Of a DNA stretch of 64,000 bases, positions 35,834-44,216 are shown in pieces (the first letter of the stretch is position 1; every line of letters begins with the position of its first letter). The DNA lies in contig NZ_NAAD01000010.1 of NCBI RefSeq assembly GCF_002093115.1, positions 62,001-126,000 of the forward strand, in the 5' to 3' direction. This stretch comes from Geothermobacter hydrogeniphilus. GTDB taxonomy: Bacteria; Desulfobacterota; Desulfuromonadia; Desulfuromonadales; Geothermobacteraceae. The notes under the pieces were generated by a model. It saw only the letters and a program-made list of their open reading frames with translations. It did not search any database and was not told the DNA's origin. The translations under genes and the position numbers were made by a program.

Positions 35834-35861
35834 GGCCGCGGATGGTCACCCGTCCGCGGCC
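35834..35861 (+). terminator. Hairpin after the superoxide reductase gene
   Basis: A GGCCGCGGA stem pairs with TCCGCGGCC around a short loop. There is no T run, so it may act as a transcript-end stabiliser or Rho-assisted terminator. Confidence 0.5.
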
Positions 35862-35918
35862 CCATACCGTCCCATCCTGCTTGTCGGCACTCTCCGCTTC
35901 TGCTAGCATGCTCCCACC

Positions 35919-36110
35919 ATGAATGAACTCGTACAACGACTCATCGAACTCGAGATCCGCTCAACTCACCAGGAACGGATGATCGAGGAACTGAACGAAG
36001 TGGTTGCCGCCGAAGACCGCCGGATCGCCGAACTGAAACGCGAGGTCAAGGTTCTGCAACAGGCCCTGCAGCGGCTGCAGCCCGAGCTGACCCCCTCGCC
36101 AGACGAATAG
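35919..36110 (+). CDS. slyX: SlyX family protein
   Basis: Small 63-residue coiled-coil protein (RLIELEIRSTHQERMIEELNEVVAAEDRRIAELKREVKVLQQALQRL) with the SlyX layout and a Pro-rich acidic tail. Its function is unknown in most bacteria. It leads a compact + strand cluster: the rhodanese gene starts 2 bp after its stop. Confidence 0.85.
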   Translation: MNELVQRLIELEIRSTHQERMIEELNEVVAAEDRRIAELKREVKVLQQALQRLQPELTPSPDE

Positions 36111-36112
36111 CC

Positions 36113-36622
36113 ATGCACGACTATTCCAATCTGCGTCGCGTCCTGCTGGAAGTGCTGGTGATCGTCACGCTGGGTGTGGTCATGGGCCTGAGCGCCAACC
36201 TGAAACTGGTGATGCAGGTGCTGCGGGGCTCCCCACCGACCATCCACGTCAGTGACGCCACCGTCCCCACCGGAGACAACACGCCACGACCGATCGACCT
36301 GGCAAGCCTGCGCCGGGGCATCGAAAACAGCTCACTGCTGCTGATCGATGCCCGCATCAGCGAACTCTATGCCGCGGGGCATCTGCCCGGCGCCATTTCT
36401 CTGCCGCTGGACGAAATCGAAAGCCGGCTGTCGGCCTTCCAGCAACGGATACCCGGCGACCGTTCCCTGGCGATCTACTGCAACGGTTACGGCTGTCCCG
36501 ACTCCTTCGACCTGGCTGTCAAGCTGCTGGCGGCTGGTTACCGGGATGTTCAGGTCTACGAAGGGGGATTCCCGGAGTGGCGGGACGCCGGGCTGCCGGT
36601 GGTGACGGAGAAGACGCCATGA
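36113..36622 (+). CDS. Membrane-anchored rhodanese-like protein
   Basis: Protein of 169 residues with one N-terminal membrane helix (VLLEVLVIVTLGVVMGLSANLKLVM) and a rhodanese domain (SSLLLIDARISELYAAGHLPGAISLPLDEIE...YCNGYGCPDSFDLAVKLLAAGYRDVQVYEGGFPEWRDAGLPV). The active-site Cys is in YCNGYGC. It probably handles sulfane sulfur or a redox-active thiol in the periplasm. It overlaps the next gene by ATGA, a DoxX/MauE-like membrane protein, and this pairing recurs in many bacteria as a sulfur or thiol redox pair. Confidence 0.88.
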   Translation: MHDYSNLRRVLLEVLVIVTLGVVMGLSANLKLVMQVLRGSPPTIHVSDATVPTGDNTPRPIDLASLRRGIENSSLLLIDARISELYAAGHLPGAISLPLDEIESRLSAFQQRIPGDRSLAIYCNGYGCPDSFDLAVKLLAAGYRDVQVYEGGFPEWRDAGLPVVTEKTP

Positions 36623-37056
36623 ACAGGCTGCTCAAATACCTGTATCACGGCAGCCGGTTGCTGCTGGGAGGTCTGTTCCTGTTCGCCGGGTTCATCAAGG
36701 CGCAGGACGTGGTCGCCTTCGCCGGCAATATCGCCGCCTACCAGCTGTTGCCCTACCAACTCAACTACCTGCTGGCGGCCTGCCTGCCCTACATCGAGAT
36801 CATCGCCGGGGTGCTGCTGCTGACCGGCCAACGGGTTCGACCGGCCGCCCTGCTCTGCGGGCTGCTGACCCTGGTTTTCATCGCGGCGCTGCTGTCAGCC
36901 TGGCTGCGCGGTCTCGACATCAGCTGCGGCTGCTTCAGCCAGGACGCGAAAACCGGCATCGGCGAGGCCCTGCTGCGCGATTTCGGGCTGCTGATCCTGG
37001 CCCACTTCAGCTTTCACCTGCGCAACCGTTTCACCACGCCCCGCGCGAGCCGCTGA
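36619..37056 (+). CDS. DoxX/MauE-like membrane protein
   Basis: Integral membrane protein of 145 residues with four helices and the pattern SRLLLGGLFLFAGFIKAQDVVAFAGNIAAYQLLP...LPYIEIIAGVLLLTGQ, followed by the CGCF motif of MauE-type redox proteins (LDISCGCFSQDAKTGIGEALLRD). Such proteins support thiol redox reactions in the membrane. The ATG overlaps the stop of the rhodanese gene. It ends 1 bp before epmB. Confidence 0.85.
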   Translation: MNRLLKYLYHGSRLLLGGLFLFAGFIKAQDVVAFAGNIAAYQLLPYQLNYLLAACLPYIEIIAGVLLLTGQRVRPAALLCGLLTLVFIAALLSAWLRGLDISCGCFSQDAKTGIGEALLRDFGLLILAHFSFHLRNRFTTPRASR

Positions 37057-37057
37057 C

Positions 37058-38095
37058 ATGGAATCCTGGCAACAAAGCCTGCGTGCGGCCATCACCTCGC
37101 CGCAACAGCTGGCCGATCGCTTCGCCATCGACCCGCGCCCGCTGGAAGCGGTCTGCGTCCGCTATCCGTTGCGCATTACCCCCTATTACGCCGGGCTGAT
37201 CCGCGAGGTCGGTGATCCGATCTGGCGCCAGTGCGTTCCCGATCCGGCGGAACGGGACGACGCCGGGCTGCCGACCGACCCCCTGGCCGAGGAAGCGCAT
37301 TCGCCGGTCCCGGCCCTGGTGCATCGTTATCCCGACCGCGGGCTGCTGCTGGCCGGCAACAGCTGTGCCGGCTACTGCCGTTTCTGCACCCGTAAACGAC
37401 GGATCGGCCGCCCCGAGTTCAATATCAGTTTCACCGAACTGCAGCAGGGCATCGCCACCATTGCCGCCACTCCGCAAATCCGCGATGTCCTGATCTCGGG
37501 CGGCGACCCGCTGCTGTTGAATGATGCCATGCTGCAGGAACTGCTCGGCCGGCTCAGGGCGATCCCGCATGTCGAGATCATCCGCATCGGCAGCCGGATC
37601 CCGGTGGTGCTGCCGGAGCGGGTCACACCGTCACTGTGCCGAATTCTCCGGCAGCATCCGCCGCTCTACCTCAACACCCACTTCAACCACCCGCGGGAGC
37701 TGACCGAGCAGAGCTGGCAGGCCTGCGCCCGGCTGGCCGAGGCCGGGGTGGTACTCGGCAACCAGACGGTGCTGCTGCGCGGCGTCAACGACGATCTCGA
37801 AACCCTGCTGGAGCTCAACCGCAACCTGCTGCAGATGCGGGTGCGCCCCTACTACCTGCACCAGATGGACCTGACCGCCGGTACCGGGCACTTCCGGGTG
37901 CGGGTGGAAAAAGGACGCGAACTGGTCGCCGGCCTGCGCGGCCGCATCACCGGCATGGGCATCCCGCAGTACGTCATCGACCTTCCCGGCGGCAAGGGCA
38001 AGGTGCCGGTCAACGGCGACTATGTCGAAACATGGGGGGATGAACTGGTCTTGCGGGCACCGGACGGCACGAAGGTGGTGTATCGGCAAACATAG
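37058..38095 (+). CDS. epmB: KamA-family radical SAM lysine aminomutase, EF-P beta-lysylation type
   Basis: Radical SAM enzyme of 345 residues. The cluster motif CAGYCRFCTRKRRIG (CxxxCxxC) is present, with the lysine 2,3-aminomutase/EpmB features DVLISGGDPLLL, LRAIPHVEIIRIGSRIPVVLPERVT and NTHFNHPRELT; the C-terminal YYLHQMDLTAGTGHFRV holds PLP-linked segments. EpmB isomerises alpha-lysine to (R)-beta-lysine, which EpmA attaches to EF-P. The length is typical of EpmB and shorter than dedicated lysine aminomutases. efp and epmA are 13 kb away in this window, which supports the assignment. Confidence 0.88.
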   Translation: MESWQQSLRAAITSPQQLADRFAIDPRPLEAVCVRYPLRITPYYAGLIREVGDPIWRQCVPDPAERDDAGLPTDPLAEEAHSPVPALVHRYPDRGLLLAGNSCAGYCRFCTRKRRIGRPEFNISFTELQQGIATIAATPQIRDVLISGGDPLLLNDAMLQELLGRLRAIPHVEIIRIGSRIPVVLPERVTPSLCRILRQHPPLYLNTHFNHPRELTEQSWQACARLAEAGVVLGNQTVLLRGVNDDLETLLELNRNLLQMRVRPYYLHQMDLTAGTGHFRVRVEKGRELVAGLRGRITGMGIPQYVIDLPGGKGKVPVNGDYVETWGDELVLRAPDGTKVVYRQT

Positions 38096-38187
38096 CCCGG
38101 TACGGACACTTGGCCGCTAGGATAATTTCAACGCAGAGATGGAGAGAGACAGAGGCGGAGAGAAAAAATTCAATCTTTTGATTTATA

Positions 38188-38360
38188 CCTGAATCAGTGG
38201 GTTTATGCCGGATGAAGCGTGCAAGTGCTTGGTCTGAATGCGCTTTTCAAAAATCTGAGGCGCACCCATAGGTTCGCCGGGGATTTTCGGGAAGTGCAGG
38301 CAGGTCAATGACTTGTGCTGCCCACCGACAGGGAACTCACAGGGAACTCACTGATTCAGG
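38188..38360. repeat. CCTGAATCAGTG inverted-repeat element, full copy at the island edge
   Basis: 173 bp with CCTGAATCAGTGGGTTTATG and GGAACTCACTGATTCAGG ends. An 11-bp tandem duplication (GGGAACTCACA unit) near the right end makes it longer than the others. No clear 5-bp flanking repeat. It marks the boundary between epmB and the defence block. Confidence 0.82.
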
Positions 38361-38365
38361 ATAGC

Positions 38366-38605
38366 GCATAGACAGACACAAACCTGGTTGCGTGCGGACC
38401 AAGACTGCATTAACCATCGCCAACTTCATTGACTTTTCATCATAAATTGACGATATCATAAGCAGCTCATCCACCATGTGTGGAAGGAGTTACGAAGCCG
38501 TCCTTCGAGGCGGCTTCAGCCTTTTCAGTCGTTGTTTCGGCGGTATTTTTCATATTCCCTTTGCCATTTGCCGATCAACACCACCCATCAGACATCAGTC
38601 AAACA
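38366..38605. repeat. Left copy of a duplicated segment, with the 3' end of a lost gene
   Basis: From AGACACAAACCTGGTTGCGTGC onward, about 160 bp match the segment starting near 38889 at roughly four of five bases. It includes a GAAGCCGTCC/AGGCGGCTTC hairpin at 38493-38515. On the minus strand, just upstream of the hairpin, the frame reads WQREYEKYRRNND then stop. This corresponds to the tail LRKEYEAYWKNRPQKG of the gene at 39035, so it is the broken 3' end of a paralogue. Confidence 0.7.
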
Positions 38606-38707
38606 AATCAAAAATCACAACTGCCTGAAGTTACAGGTTGTTTAGTCATGGCAGGCTATTTTCAGGCCTCTTCAGTCAAACAACGGTCAAACAATTTGAA
38701 TCGATCA

Positions 38708-38892
38708 TCAGGCCCACCACGGTAGATATTTTCGGGCTTTGCTCCCCACGGTTTCGTCATGGCAACGTATCAGCCCGCCCTCAATGGTATCCCTGATGAT
38801 CCTTGATGCCATCGAGCTGTTTTTATTCTCGATCCCGAATCGTTCTCGCAAGGTGGTATTGGTCATGAAGTCGCGCTGTACATGGCACAGAT
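38708..38892 (-). pseudogene. C-terminal remnant of an AlbA_2-type ATP-binding/regulator protein
   Basis: About 60 residues (VQRDFMTNTTLRERFGIENKNSSMASRIIRDTIEGGLIRCHDETVGSKARKYLPWWA) look like the winged-helix C-terminus of putative DNA-binding proteins with an AlbA_2/Schlafen-like domain, which typically end in YVPFWA. The N-terminal several hundred residues are missing; the open frame continues into the repeated segment without homology. It is therefore called a remnant. Confidence 0.6.
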
Positions 38893-39040
38893 AGACGCAA
38901 ACCTGGTTGCGTGCAAGCCTAGACTGCGTTAACCATCGACAATTTTGTTGACTTTTTATCATAAACGACCGATATTTTAAGTAGCTCATCTACCATGTGT
39001 GGAAGGAGTTACGAGACCGTCCCCCGGGGCGGTTTCAGCC
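38885..39040. repeat. Right copy of the duplicated segment
   Basis: About 155 bp matching the segment at 38366. Shared landmarks are AACCTGGTTGCGTGC, GACTGCRTTAACCATCG, CATCATAAA-like A/T sequence, ACCATGTGTGGAAGGAGTTACGA and a hairpin that here reads GAGACCGTCC/GGGCGGTTTC. The hairpin lies just past the stop codon of the gene at 39035 and is the likely terminator of the defence operon. Confidence 0.72.
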
Positions 39041-39535
39041 TTTCTGGGGTCTGTTTTTCCAATAGGCCTCATATTCCTTTCTCAATTTTCTTCTGGTATG
39101 TTCCCGAGTAATCAGAAAAGCCGTCCAAGGAAGCAAAAAGCCTTTCCTGTCGGCCAGCACCACAATGTAGTCCTCATCTTCCAGCCAGATGTGAATACGG
39201 TTTTCATTGCGCTTCACGGAAACCCACCATTTCACTTTCGGAGCTTCGTTATGCTCAATGACAGGGCGTGGCCAGCGAATGCGCTCACAACGTCTGAAGT
39301 CGGGAGTCCGGCTTGCTTCGTCCTTCCCTTCAGAGATCATATGCCAGAAGGTCGCTTCCTTGCCATGAGTCAACGGGTGGCGTTTTAAACCGAGTCGCTT
39401 GCCCTGAAATACCGGTTTGCTGTCGATAAAATCCTGCTTGAACCAGCCATAAAGAGCATTAAGGTAACGATCCCAGTCCCCGTCGTAATCTCTGAACAGG
39501 ACCAGCGGCGGCAGCCAGTCGGTTGCCTCATTCAT
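39035..39535 (-). CDS. Hypothetical protein, last gene of the defence block
   Basis: Protein of 166 residues, family not recognised. It is rich in charged and aromatic residues: WLPPLVLFRDYDGDWDRYLNALYGWFKQDFI at the N-terminus, HGKEATFWHMISEGKDEASRTPDFRRCERIRWPRPVIE in the middle, and VKWWVSVKRNENRIHIWLEDEDYIVVLADRKGFLLPWTAFLITREHTRRKLRKEYEAYWK at the end. No membrane helix or signal peptide. A compact toxin or nuclease-like fold is possible but no catalytic set is clear. Its ATG overlaps the DUF3800 stop (ATGA), so the two proteins are made together. A partial paralogue tail lies at 38545-38600. Confidence 0.8.
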   Translation of the reverse strand: MNEATDWLPPLVLFRDYDGDWDRYLNALYGWFKQDFIDSKPVFQGKRLGLKRHPLTHGKEATFWHMISEGKDEASRTPDFRRCERIRWPRPVIEHNEAPKVKWWVSVKRNENRIHIWLEDEDYIVVLADRKGFLLPWTAFLITREHTRRKLRKEYEAYWKNRPQKG

Positions 39536-40245
39536 CCCTGCACCTCCGCCGCGTGCCAGCGGAAGATATTCATTTTTTCTTCACGCAGCAGGGTGGTTCT
39601 GGTCAGGTCGTAGCCAGAGCGCCGCCGTATCCGGTCGATGATCGCCATTTTTCCGGCATTCCCTTCGAGACCCCGGGTCAGATAGGCAATTGCGCCAATA
39701 AGCAAGTCGGCCAGTTGCAACTGCTCGATCTCGTGAGAGTGGACCAGTTGCAATCGCTCAATCACCTGCCGGGAAAAGTCATAACGATCATTGCAAAGAA
39801 CCTCGTGCAGTTTGGCCGTCTTTCGTGCGCCGCGTGTGTCCTTGATGTCGAGGTAAATGCGATAACGGGCAGCGGGCCGGAAGATGACTTTGAGCATGTC
39901 GAAGTACATTTTGTAATACCAGTTGTCATGATCCTGACCGGGGAAGGCATCGTGGCGCAGCAGCGTCTTGTCGGGCACGATCAAAGCACGAAAGTTCAGG
40001 TCGTCATCATCAAAGAAATAATCAACCAGATCCAAGTAAAGTGCTTTGCCGGCAGGCGAAACCTTGGTCCACTTCACTTCAAAATGCGGAGATAGTCCGT
40101 GCTTCTGTTTGATCTCCCGTAGGCGGACGGCTATTTCCCGGGTCTTGTCCAGCGGACACCAGACTGCACCTAGTACCATGGTTCTCTGGTGGTCGTTTTC
40201 CAGATGGCAGGATTCATCGCAGTAGACGTTGAAAGTTTCACTCAT
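39532..40245 (-). CDS. DUF3800 domain protein
   Basis: Protein of 237 residues with the DUF3800 pattern: an N-terminal FNVYCDESCHLENDHQRTMVLGAVWCP with the conserved Asp-Glu, a central FEVKWTKVSP..KALYLDLVDYFF and FRALIVPDK, YRIYLDIKDTRG, and a late IEQLQLADLLIGAIAYLTRG. The fold is thought to be RNase H-like, with the scattered Asp/Glu residues as metal ligands; this is from general knowledge of the family and not proven. The genes of this family are common in phage and defence loci. AAGGGAAC precedes the ATG. It lies 57 bp after the Rad50-like ATPase gene. Confidence 0.85.
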   Translation of the reverse strand: MSETFNVYCDESCHLENDHQRTMVLGAVWCPLDKTREIAVRLREIKQKHGLSPHFEVKWTKVSPAGKALYLDLVDYFFDDDDLNFRALIVPDKTLLRHDAFPGQDHDNWYYKMYFDMLKVIFRPAARYRIYLDIKDTRGARKTAKLHEVLCNDRYDFSRQVIERLQLVHSHEIEQLQLADLLIGAIAYLTRGLEGNAGKMAIIDRIRRRSGYDLTRTTLLREEKMNIFRWHAAEVQG

Positions 40246-40302
40246 TGCAGTTCCCTTTTATTCCACATCAAGATAATCAAAGATGATTTCCTTTTTTCAG
40301 CA

Positions 40303-42927
40303 TTACCCAAGTGCACCGTCTATCTGTGCAAGTGCGGTTACAATTTCACTCACCGAGTGCCGATCAAATTCGGCCCGGTCTGCTTCTTCATGGGTACCTT
40401 TATTCAGGTATCGCCACTCCCGTGAGCTGCCGTTTCCACCCAGGCCAAGAAGAGTCTCAACAGGTGTCAAAATACGACTTTTGTCTGGATCACTAAAATC
40501 AGCTTTAGCAATTTTAGACCTGAGCTGTTCTGTCAGGTTACGCAACTCAATCTCGGAGGTTATTGAGCGGAATTTCAGGCTGAGATTTCCATCCCCATGC
40601 CTTCTCACATAGCTCCACAATTTACCTTTGGTGAGTGATTCCAATGCATTTCTGGATTTAGACAGAGCGTATCTGATTTCATTCTTATCCAGATGGGATT
40701 GCGCAGCGATGATATAGTTTCGTGGTGCACAGTTGAAATCGACTCGAATATGCTGTTCGTCAAGTCGCGGCAGGAAAGTAAATGGTTTTGACTCTGAAAC
40801 TCGTTCTGCGGAAAGCAGATTTTGAATGTCCTTGAAAAATTCTTCGCCATGACAGGTGAGGATAATCTGCTTGCCTGTGAAAAAATCATCGTCAAACAAC
40901 GACCTGCGAATCGTCTCACGGTGCCCATCGTCAATCGCATTCACCGGGTCGTCAAAGATCAATAGCGGGCAGTTTTCCTTGAGATTTTTGGCAAGTAATA
41001 TTGCCAGGCCGATGCACCTGATATGGCCCTCGCTCAATACATGCAGGGCGTCGAAAAAAGTTTCCGGGTCAGCAATGAAGGCTATTTTCAGTCGCTGATT
41101 TTTCTCCAAAGGCAGGTGGATTGACGCCAGTTGTTCTTTAATAGAATCATTGCGGTTGAAAGCATTGTAGAGGGCAACAACCGTTTCTCCCAGATCCGCA
41201 ACTAATTGGGCAGGCAATGCGTTTTTGTACTCATTCAGCCTGGAAACAAAGGCAGCGTAGGCACCTGCAATGATCTGGTTTCTGGCGACAATTTCTTTTT
41301 CAGCCTCTGCCTCTGCAATGAGCTGGGCATTTTCTGTGTCAAAATCAGTGATAGTTTGTTGGGCTTTTTTGACCGCGTCGTCGGCAGTCTTTCTGCGAGT
41401 TTGCAGAACGGTGATCTTCTCGGCGAAACCGCGCAGCCGTTCCAACTCCGTTTGTTTTGTGGCGCGTTGTTGCGCTGCCTGATCTATTTCCTTATCGTTT
41501 TCTTCCAGTTGCTGAACCTGGGTTTGCAGATGTTGCCAAGGTGTAGAGCCATCTTGCGAGGGTCGGTGCAGCGAGTTCCACCAGTCGATACCGGCTTTTG
41601 CCGGAGGTGCTACCTGGCTGTTGTTAAGTGGATTTTGCGTTAAGCGAGCACAGCATATGTTTACGATTTGCGAAAGCTCAAGCAATGATTGGCCGATTTT
41701 ACCCTCCAGATCTTTGGCCGTTTGCTGTAACTCAGCTATGTGGTGAAGTTTTTCCAGTTCTTCACCGGCGTGGGTATATGGGTTGACCGTTACCTGGCTA
41801 AGTGGTGTTTTACAGGCAGGGCAATGATCCGGGCTACCCTGCTGTACCTGACTTACGGCCTCATATAATTGTTTAAATGATATTTGCTGGCTGGCTTCCG
41901 TCAGTTTGCCTTGCTGGATAGTGAGATCAGATAGGTTTGTTTTGATGGACTCTTCAAGCGCCTGTAAGGCTTGAGCGGTTACATTACTTTTGGCTCCTAT
42001 CTGCTCTTGCAAGTCATTTTCAAGATTCTTAATGGCGCCGGGATGTTCCTCGTCACCATTAAATTCTGTCACCATCTGGGTAAAGGTTATGGTCTCGCGA
42101 TATTCGTGGGCCAGTTTTCGTTTTTCGTCAGCCAGTTTTTCCAGCTCTTCTTTGTTGTCCTTCAACTGCTCTTTGGAGCCTGCCAATGTCTGACGCTTGT
42201 CATGCAATTGTTTGGCCTTAGCACCTTCAAGGTCGATATACTTCCCGTCAATTTCCGGTGTAAAGTTGCGGACAAATTCATTGAAGGCATCGAGACCGAA
42301 CAGGGTTGAAATCAGCTCGGTTTGCCTGGCCGGGGCCTGGGCCGCGATGCGCGAGAAACTGTCAATACGGTTTTTTTCGACAAAGCAGAAGCGATAGAGG
42401 GCTTCATTGGCAACAATGGGCATCTCCTGCCCCTCAGAATTAATCCCGATGAGCTCAGGCTCTTCAAAGGTGTTTTGGTGGGCATTTTCCAAATAATTCC
42501 GCAGATTGCGAAAGCGTTTGCTTTCCGCCTCCGCGACATTGCCCAGCAGGCCATATTCCAGGGCCTCGCAAAAGCTGGATTTACCTGTGCCGTTGGGGCC
42601 GTAAATCAGCACCAGTTGACTGGCAAGATCGAAAACTTCCTGTCTGGCAAAACCCCGAAAAGGGCCGACTGCGAGACTTTTCAAACGGACAATGGGTGCG
42701 GCTTGCTCTGTGATTTGAGCCGGTAGGGGCTGAATCTCGGTGCCGATGCTGTCCCAGGCCGTTTCGGCCAAGGCAACCATTTTCTGAACCCGTTGGCCTC
42801 TTGTTGTGGAAAGCGGGATCAAGGCATCCAAATTCTGCAACACTATATTGGCAATTCTGCGCACCTCGGCAGGAATAGTGCCACTGTTGAGTGTTTGCAG
42901 AAATCGTAGATATTCAGCCCGGATCAT
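40303..42927 (-). CDS. Rad50/SMC-like ATPase with zinc hook, RloC-like candidate
   Basis: Large protein of 874 residues. After about 85 residues an ABC ATPase head begins (VGPFRGFARQEVF, Walker A GPNGTGKSS). Long coiled coils (about 215-320 and 380-560) flank a CPAC zinc hook near residue 369. The second half of the head has a signature-like LSEGHIRCIGLAILLA, Walker B LLIFDDPVNAIDD and the switch His in ILTCHGEEF. The C-terminal 130 residues are helical (YALSKSRNALESL...REWRYLNKGTHEEAD) and include R839-x6-H846, the spacing of HEPN ribonucleases. RloC anticodon nucleases combine these parts and sit in type I loci. It starts 14 bp after hsdS. Other SMC-like defence ATPases remain possible. Base composition is lower in GC than the surroundings. 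Confidence 0.8.
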   Translation of the reverse strand: MIRAEYLRFLQTLNSGTIPAEVRRIANIVLQNLDALIPLSTTRGQRVQKMVALAETAWDSIGTEIQPLPAQITEQAAPIVRLKSLAVGPFRGFARQEVFDLASQLVLIYGPNGTGKSSFCEALEYGLLGNVAEAESKRFRNLRNYLENAHQNTFEEPELIGINSEGQEMPIVANEALYRFCFVEKNRIDSFSRIAAQAPARQTELISTLFGLDAFNEFVRNFTPEIDGKYIDLEGAKAKQLHDKRQTLAGSKEQLKDNKEELEKLADEKRKLAHEYRETITFTQMVTEFNGDEEHPGAIKNLENDLQEQIGAKSNVTAQALQALEESIKTNLSDLTIQQGKLTEASQQISFKQLYEAVSQVQQGSPDHCPACKTPLSQVTVNPYTHAGEELEKLHHIAELQQTAKDLEGKIGQSLLELSQIVNICCARLTQNPLNNSQVAPPAKAGIDWWNSLHRPSQDGSTPWQHLQTQVQQLEENDKEIDQAAQQRATKQTELERLRGFAEKITVLQTRRKTADDAVKKAQQTITDFDTENAQLIAEAEAEKEIVARNQIIAGAYAAFVSRLNEYKNALPAQLVADLGETVVALYNAFNRNDSIKEQLASIHLPLEKNQRLKIAFIADPETFFDALHVLSEGHIRCIGLAILLAKNLKENCPLLIFDDPVNAIDDGHRETIRRSLFDDDFFTGKQIILTCHGEEFFKDIQNLLSAERVSESKPFTFLPRLDEQHIRVDFNCAPRNYIIAAQSHLDKNEIRYALSKSRNALESLTKGKLWSYVRRHGDGNLSLKFRSITSEIELRNLTEQLRSKIAKADFSDPDKSRILTPVETLLGLGGNGSSREWRYLNKGTHEEADRAEFDRHSVSEIVTALAQIDGALG

Positions 42928-42941
42928 GCGTTACATCCTTG

Positions 42942-44216
42942 TCATTCCACTGTGACCTGGCCGTTCATCAGCATGGGCAGGAGCCAGTCACGGAGTTGGG
43001 TGAGATGCTGGTTTTCCAAGGTATTATTGGCTATTCGCTGGAAGGCCGACTCAACTACTGCTGCAAATCTCTCGACAACGGCAGTATCTGGAATGGCGAG
43101 CTTGGTAAATTCGATGTCATTGGAAACGATGGAGTTGAAAACCGACCCGGAAGACTTGACTTCAAGATGATGAATCAGTTCCCTAGTAAGAAAAAATAGG
43201 TATGTGTGACTGATACCTGACTTGGCTTGCAGTGCATAACAGGATTGGTTCATGGCCATGTCGACACCGGCCAACACGAGTTTACCAACAGAACCACGCG
43301 CCGTGATAAAGACAGTATTCTTCCCAAATAGCTTGGTGCTACTCTTCCTTAACCCTTCTTCGGTAATGTAGTCCGCAGTCGCAAACTTGTAGATGGACCC
43401 GTCAGCGTCGGTGGGGGTAAAGAATGGAATAGCACCATTCCAGTATTCGGGCTTTTTTTTCGTCGGGGTCCCACCTCCGAGCAGATCGGCTACAGCAAGA
43501 ATACTCGAGTCCTCCCACCCCGCCGGAATCTCCCGTTTCAGGGTAGGGTTGTAAACCATTTTGCCGCCGGAGGATTTGTAGGGTCTACCATTTTGGTCGG
43601 GGAAGTCGAACTGCACGAACCAGTAGTCGTACAGGGTCTTGGCCATCGCCTCCAGTTCGGCATTGATGCGGTTGTTGCAGTCGATTTTGGCGTCGAACGC
43701 GGAGAGAACGGCGGCGATTTTTTGTTGTTCCCCTGTGTTGGGAAGCCAGATGGGGAGTCGATCTAATATCTTCTGATTTAACGAAGGCATAATAGAGCCA
43801 GAGCTATTTTGTAGTAGCCACTTGCCCACTGCCGAAGATCTAAATTGATAGCTAACAAAAACGCTATCAATGTCATCAGAAAGCCTCAGACGAATACCAT
43901 CTGACCCAAGAAACCAGCCAGCTTGGTCCTCCCCAACTATAGCGTTTCGATTAATAGCGCCCTTTCTCCCAAAGACTATATCACCAGCCTTTAAGACAAA
44001 TTGTGGAAGCCGCTTTTTTGTTGAATCTGAGACTTTAGGGGTGCGGTCGGAAATCAGCAGGTAACCACTTTGAATTTCGCCCACAGAAATTACGGGAACT
44101 CCAAAATTTGAATATTCGGCCGCTTTTAACATCGTCCCAAACGGACCGGTTTGAACACTGGCACGACCGTTACGTTGTAGTTCCCCTAAGGATGTCTTTA
44201 TCCAGTTAGTATTCAT
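42942..44216 (-). CDS. hsdS: Type I restriction system specificity subunit
   Basis: Specificity subunit of 424 residues with two target recognition domains, each followed by a conserved helical spacer: TRD1 begins after MNTNWIKTSLGEL and ends before EQQKIAAVLSAFDAKIDCNNRINAELEAMAKTLYDYWFVQFDFP; TRD2 begins at GWEDSSILAVADLLGGGTPTKKKPEYW and ends in FAAVVESAFQRIANNTLENQHLTQLRDWLLPMLMNGQV. The gene has low GC, as usual for exchangeable hsdS. The ATG overlaps the hsdM stop by 11 bp. It fixes the DNA sequence recognised by the complex. Confidence 0.94.
   Translation of the reverse strand: MNTNWIKTSLGELQRNGRASVQTGPFGTMLKAAEYSNFGVPVISVGEIQSGYLLISDRTPKVSDSTKKRLPQFVLKAGDIVFGRKGAINRNAIVGEDQAGWFLGSDGIRLRLSDDIDSVFVSYQFRSSAVGKWLLQNSSGSIMPSLNQKILDRLPIWLPNTGEQQKIAAVLSAFDAKIDCNNRINAELEAMAKTLYDYWFVQFDFPDQNGRPYKSSGGKMVYNPTLKREIPAGWEDSSILAVADLLGGGTPTKKKPEYWNGAIPFFTPTDADGSIYKFATADYITEEGLRKSSTKLFGKNTVFITARGSVGKLVLAGVDMAMNQSCYALQAKSGISHTYLFFLTRELIHHLEVKSSGSVFNSIVSNDIEFTKLAIPDTAVVERFAAVVESAFQRIANNTLENQHLTQLRDWLLPMLMNGQVTVE

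Noticed and set aside
38708-38989. Full-length small gene of 93 codons
   Set aside because: Only the C-terminal 60 residues look like a protein; the first part is translated from the duplicated segment, so it was called a remnant.
38480-39388. Two + strand frames (38480-38725 and 38999-39388) that begin with the same residues VEGVT
   Set aside because: Their shared start comes from the duplicated non-coding segment; they then diverge and the second runs antisense to the coupled 39035 gene.
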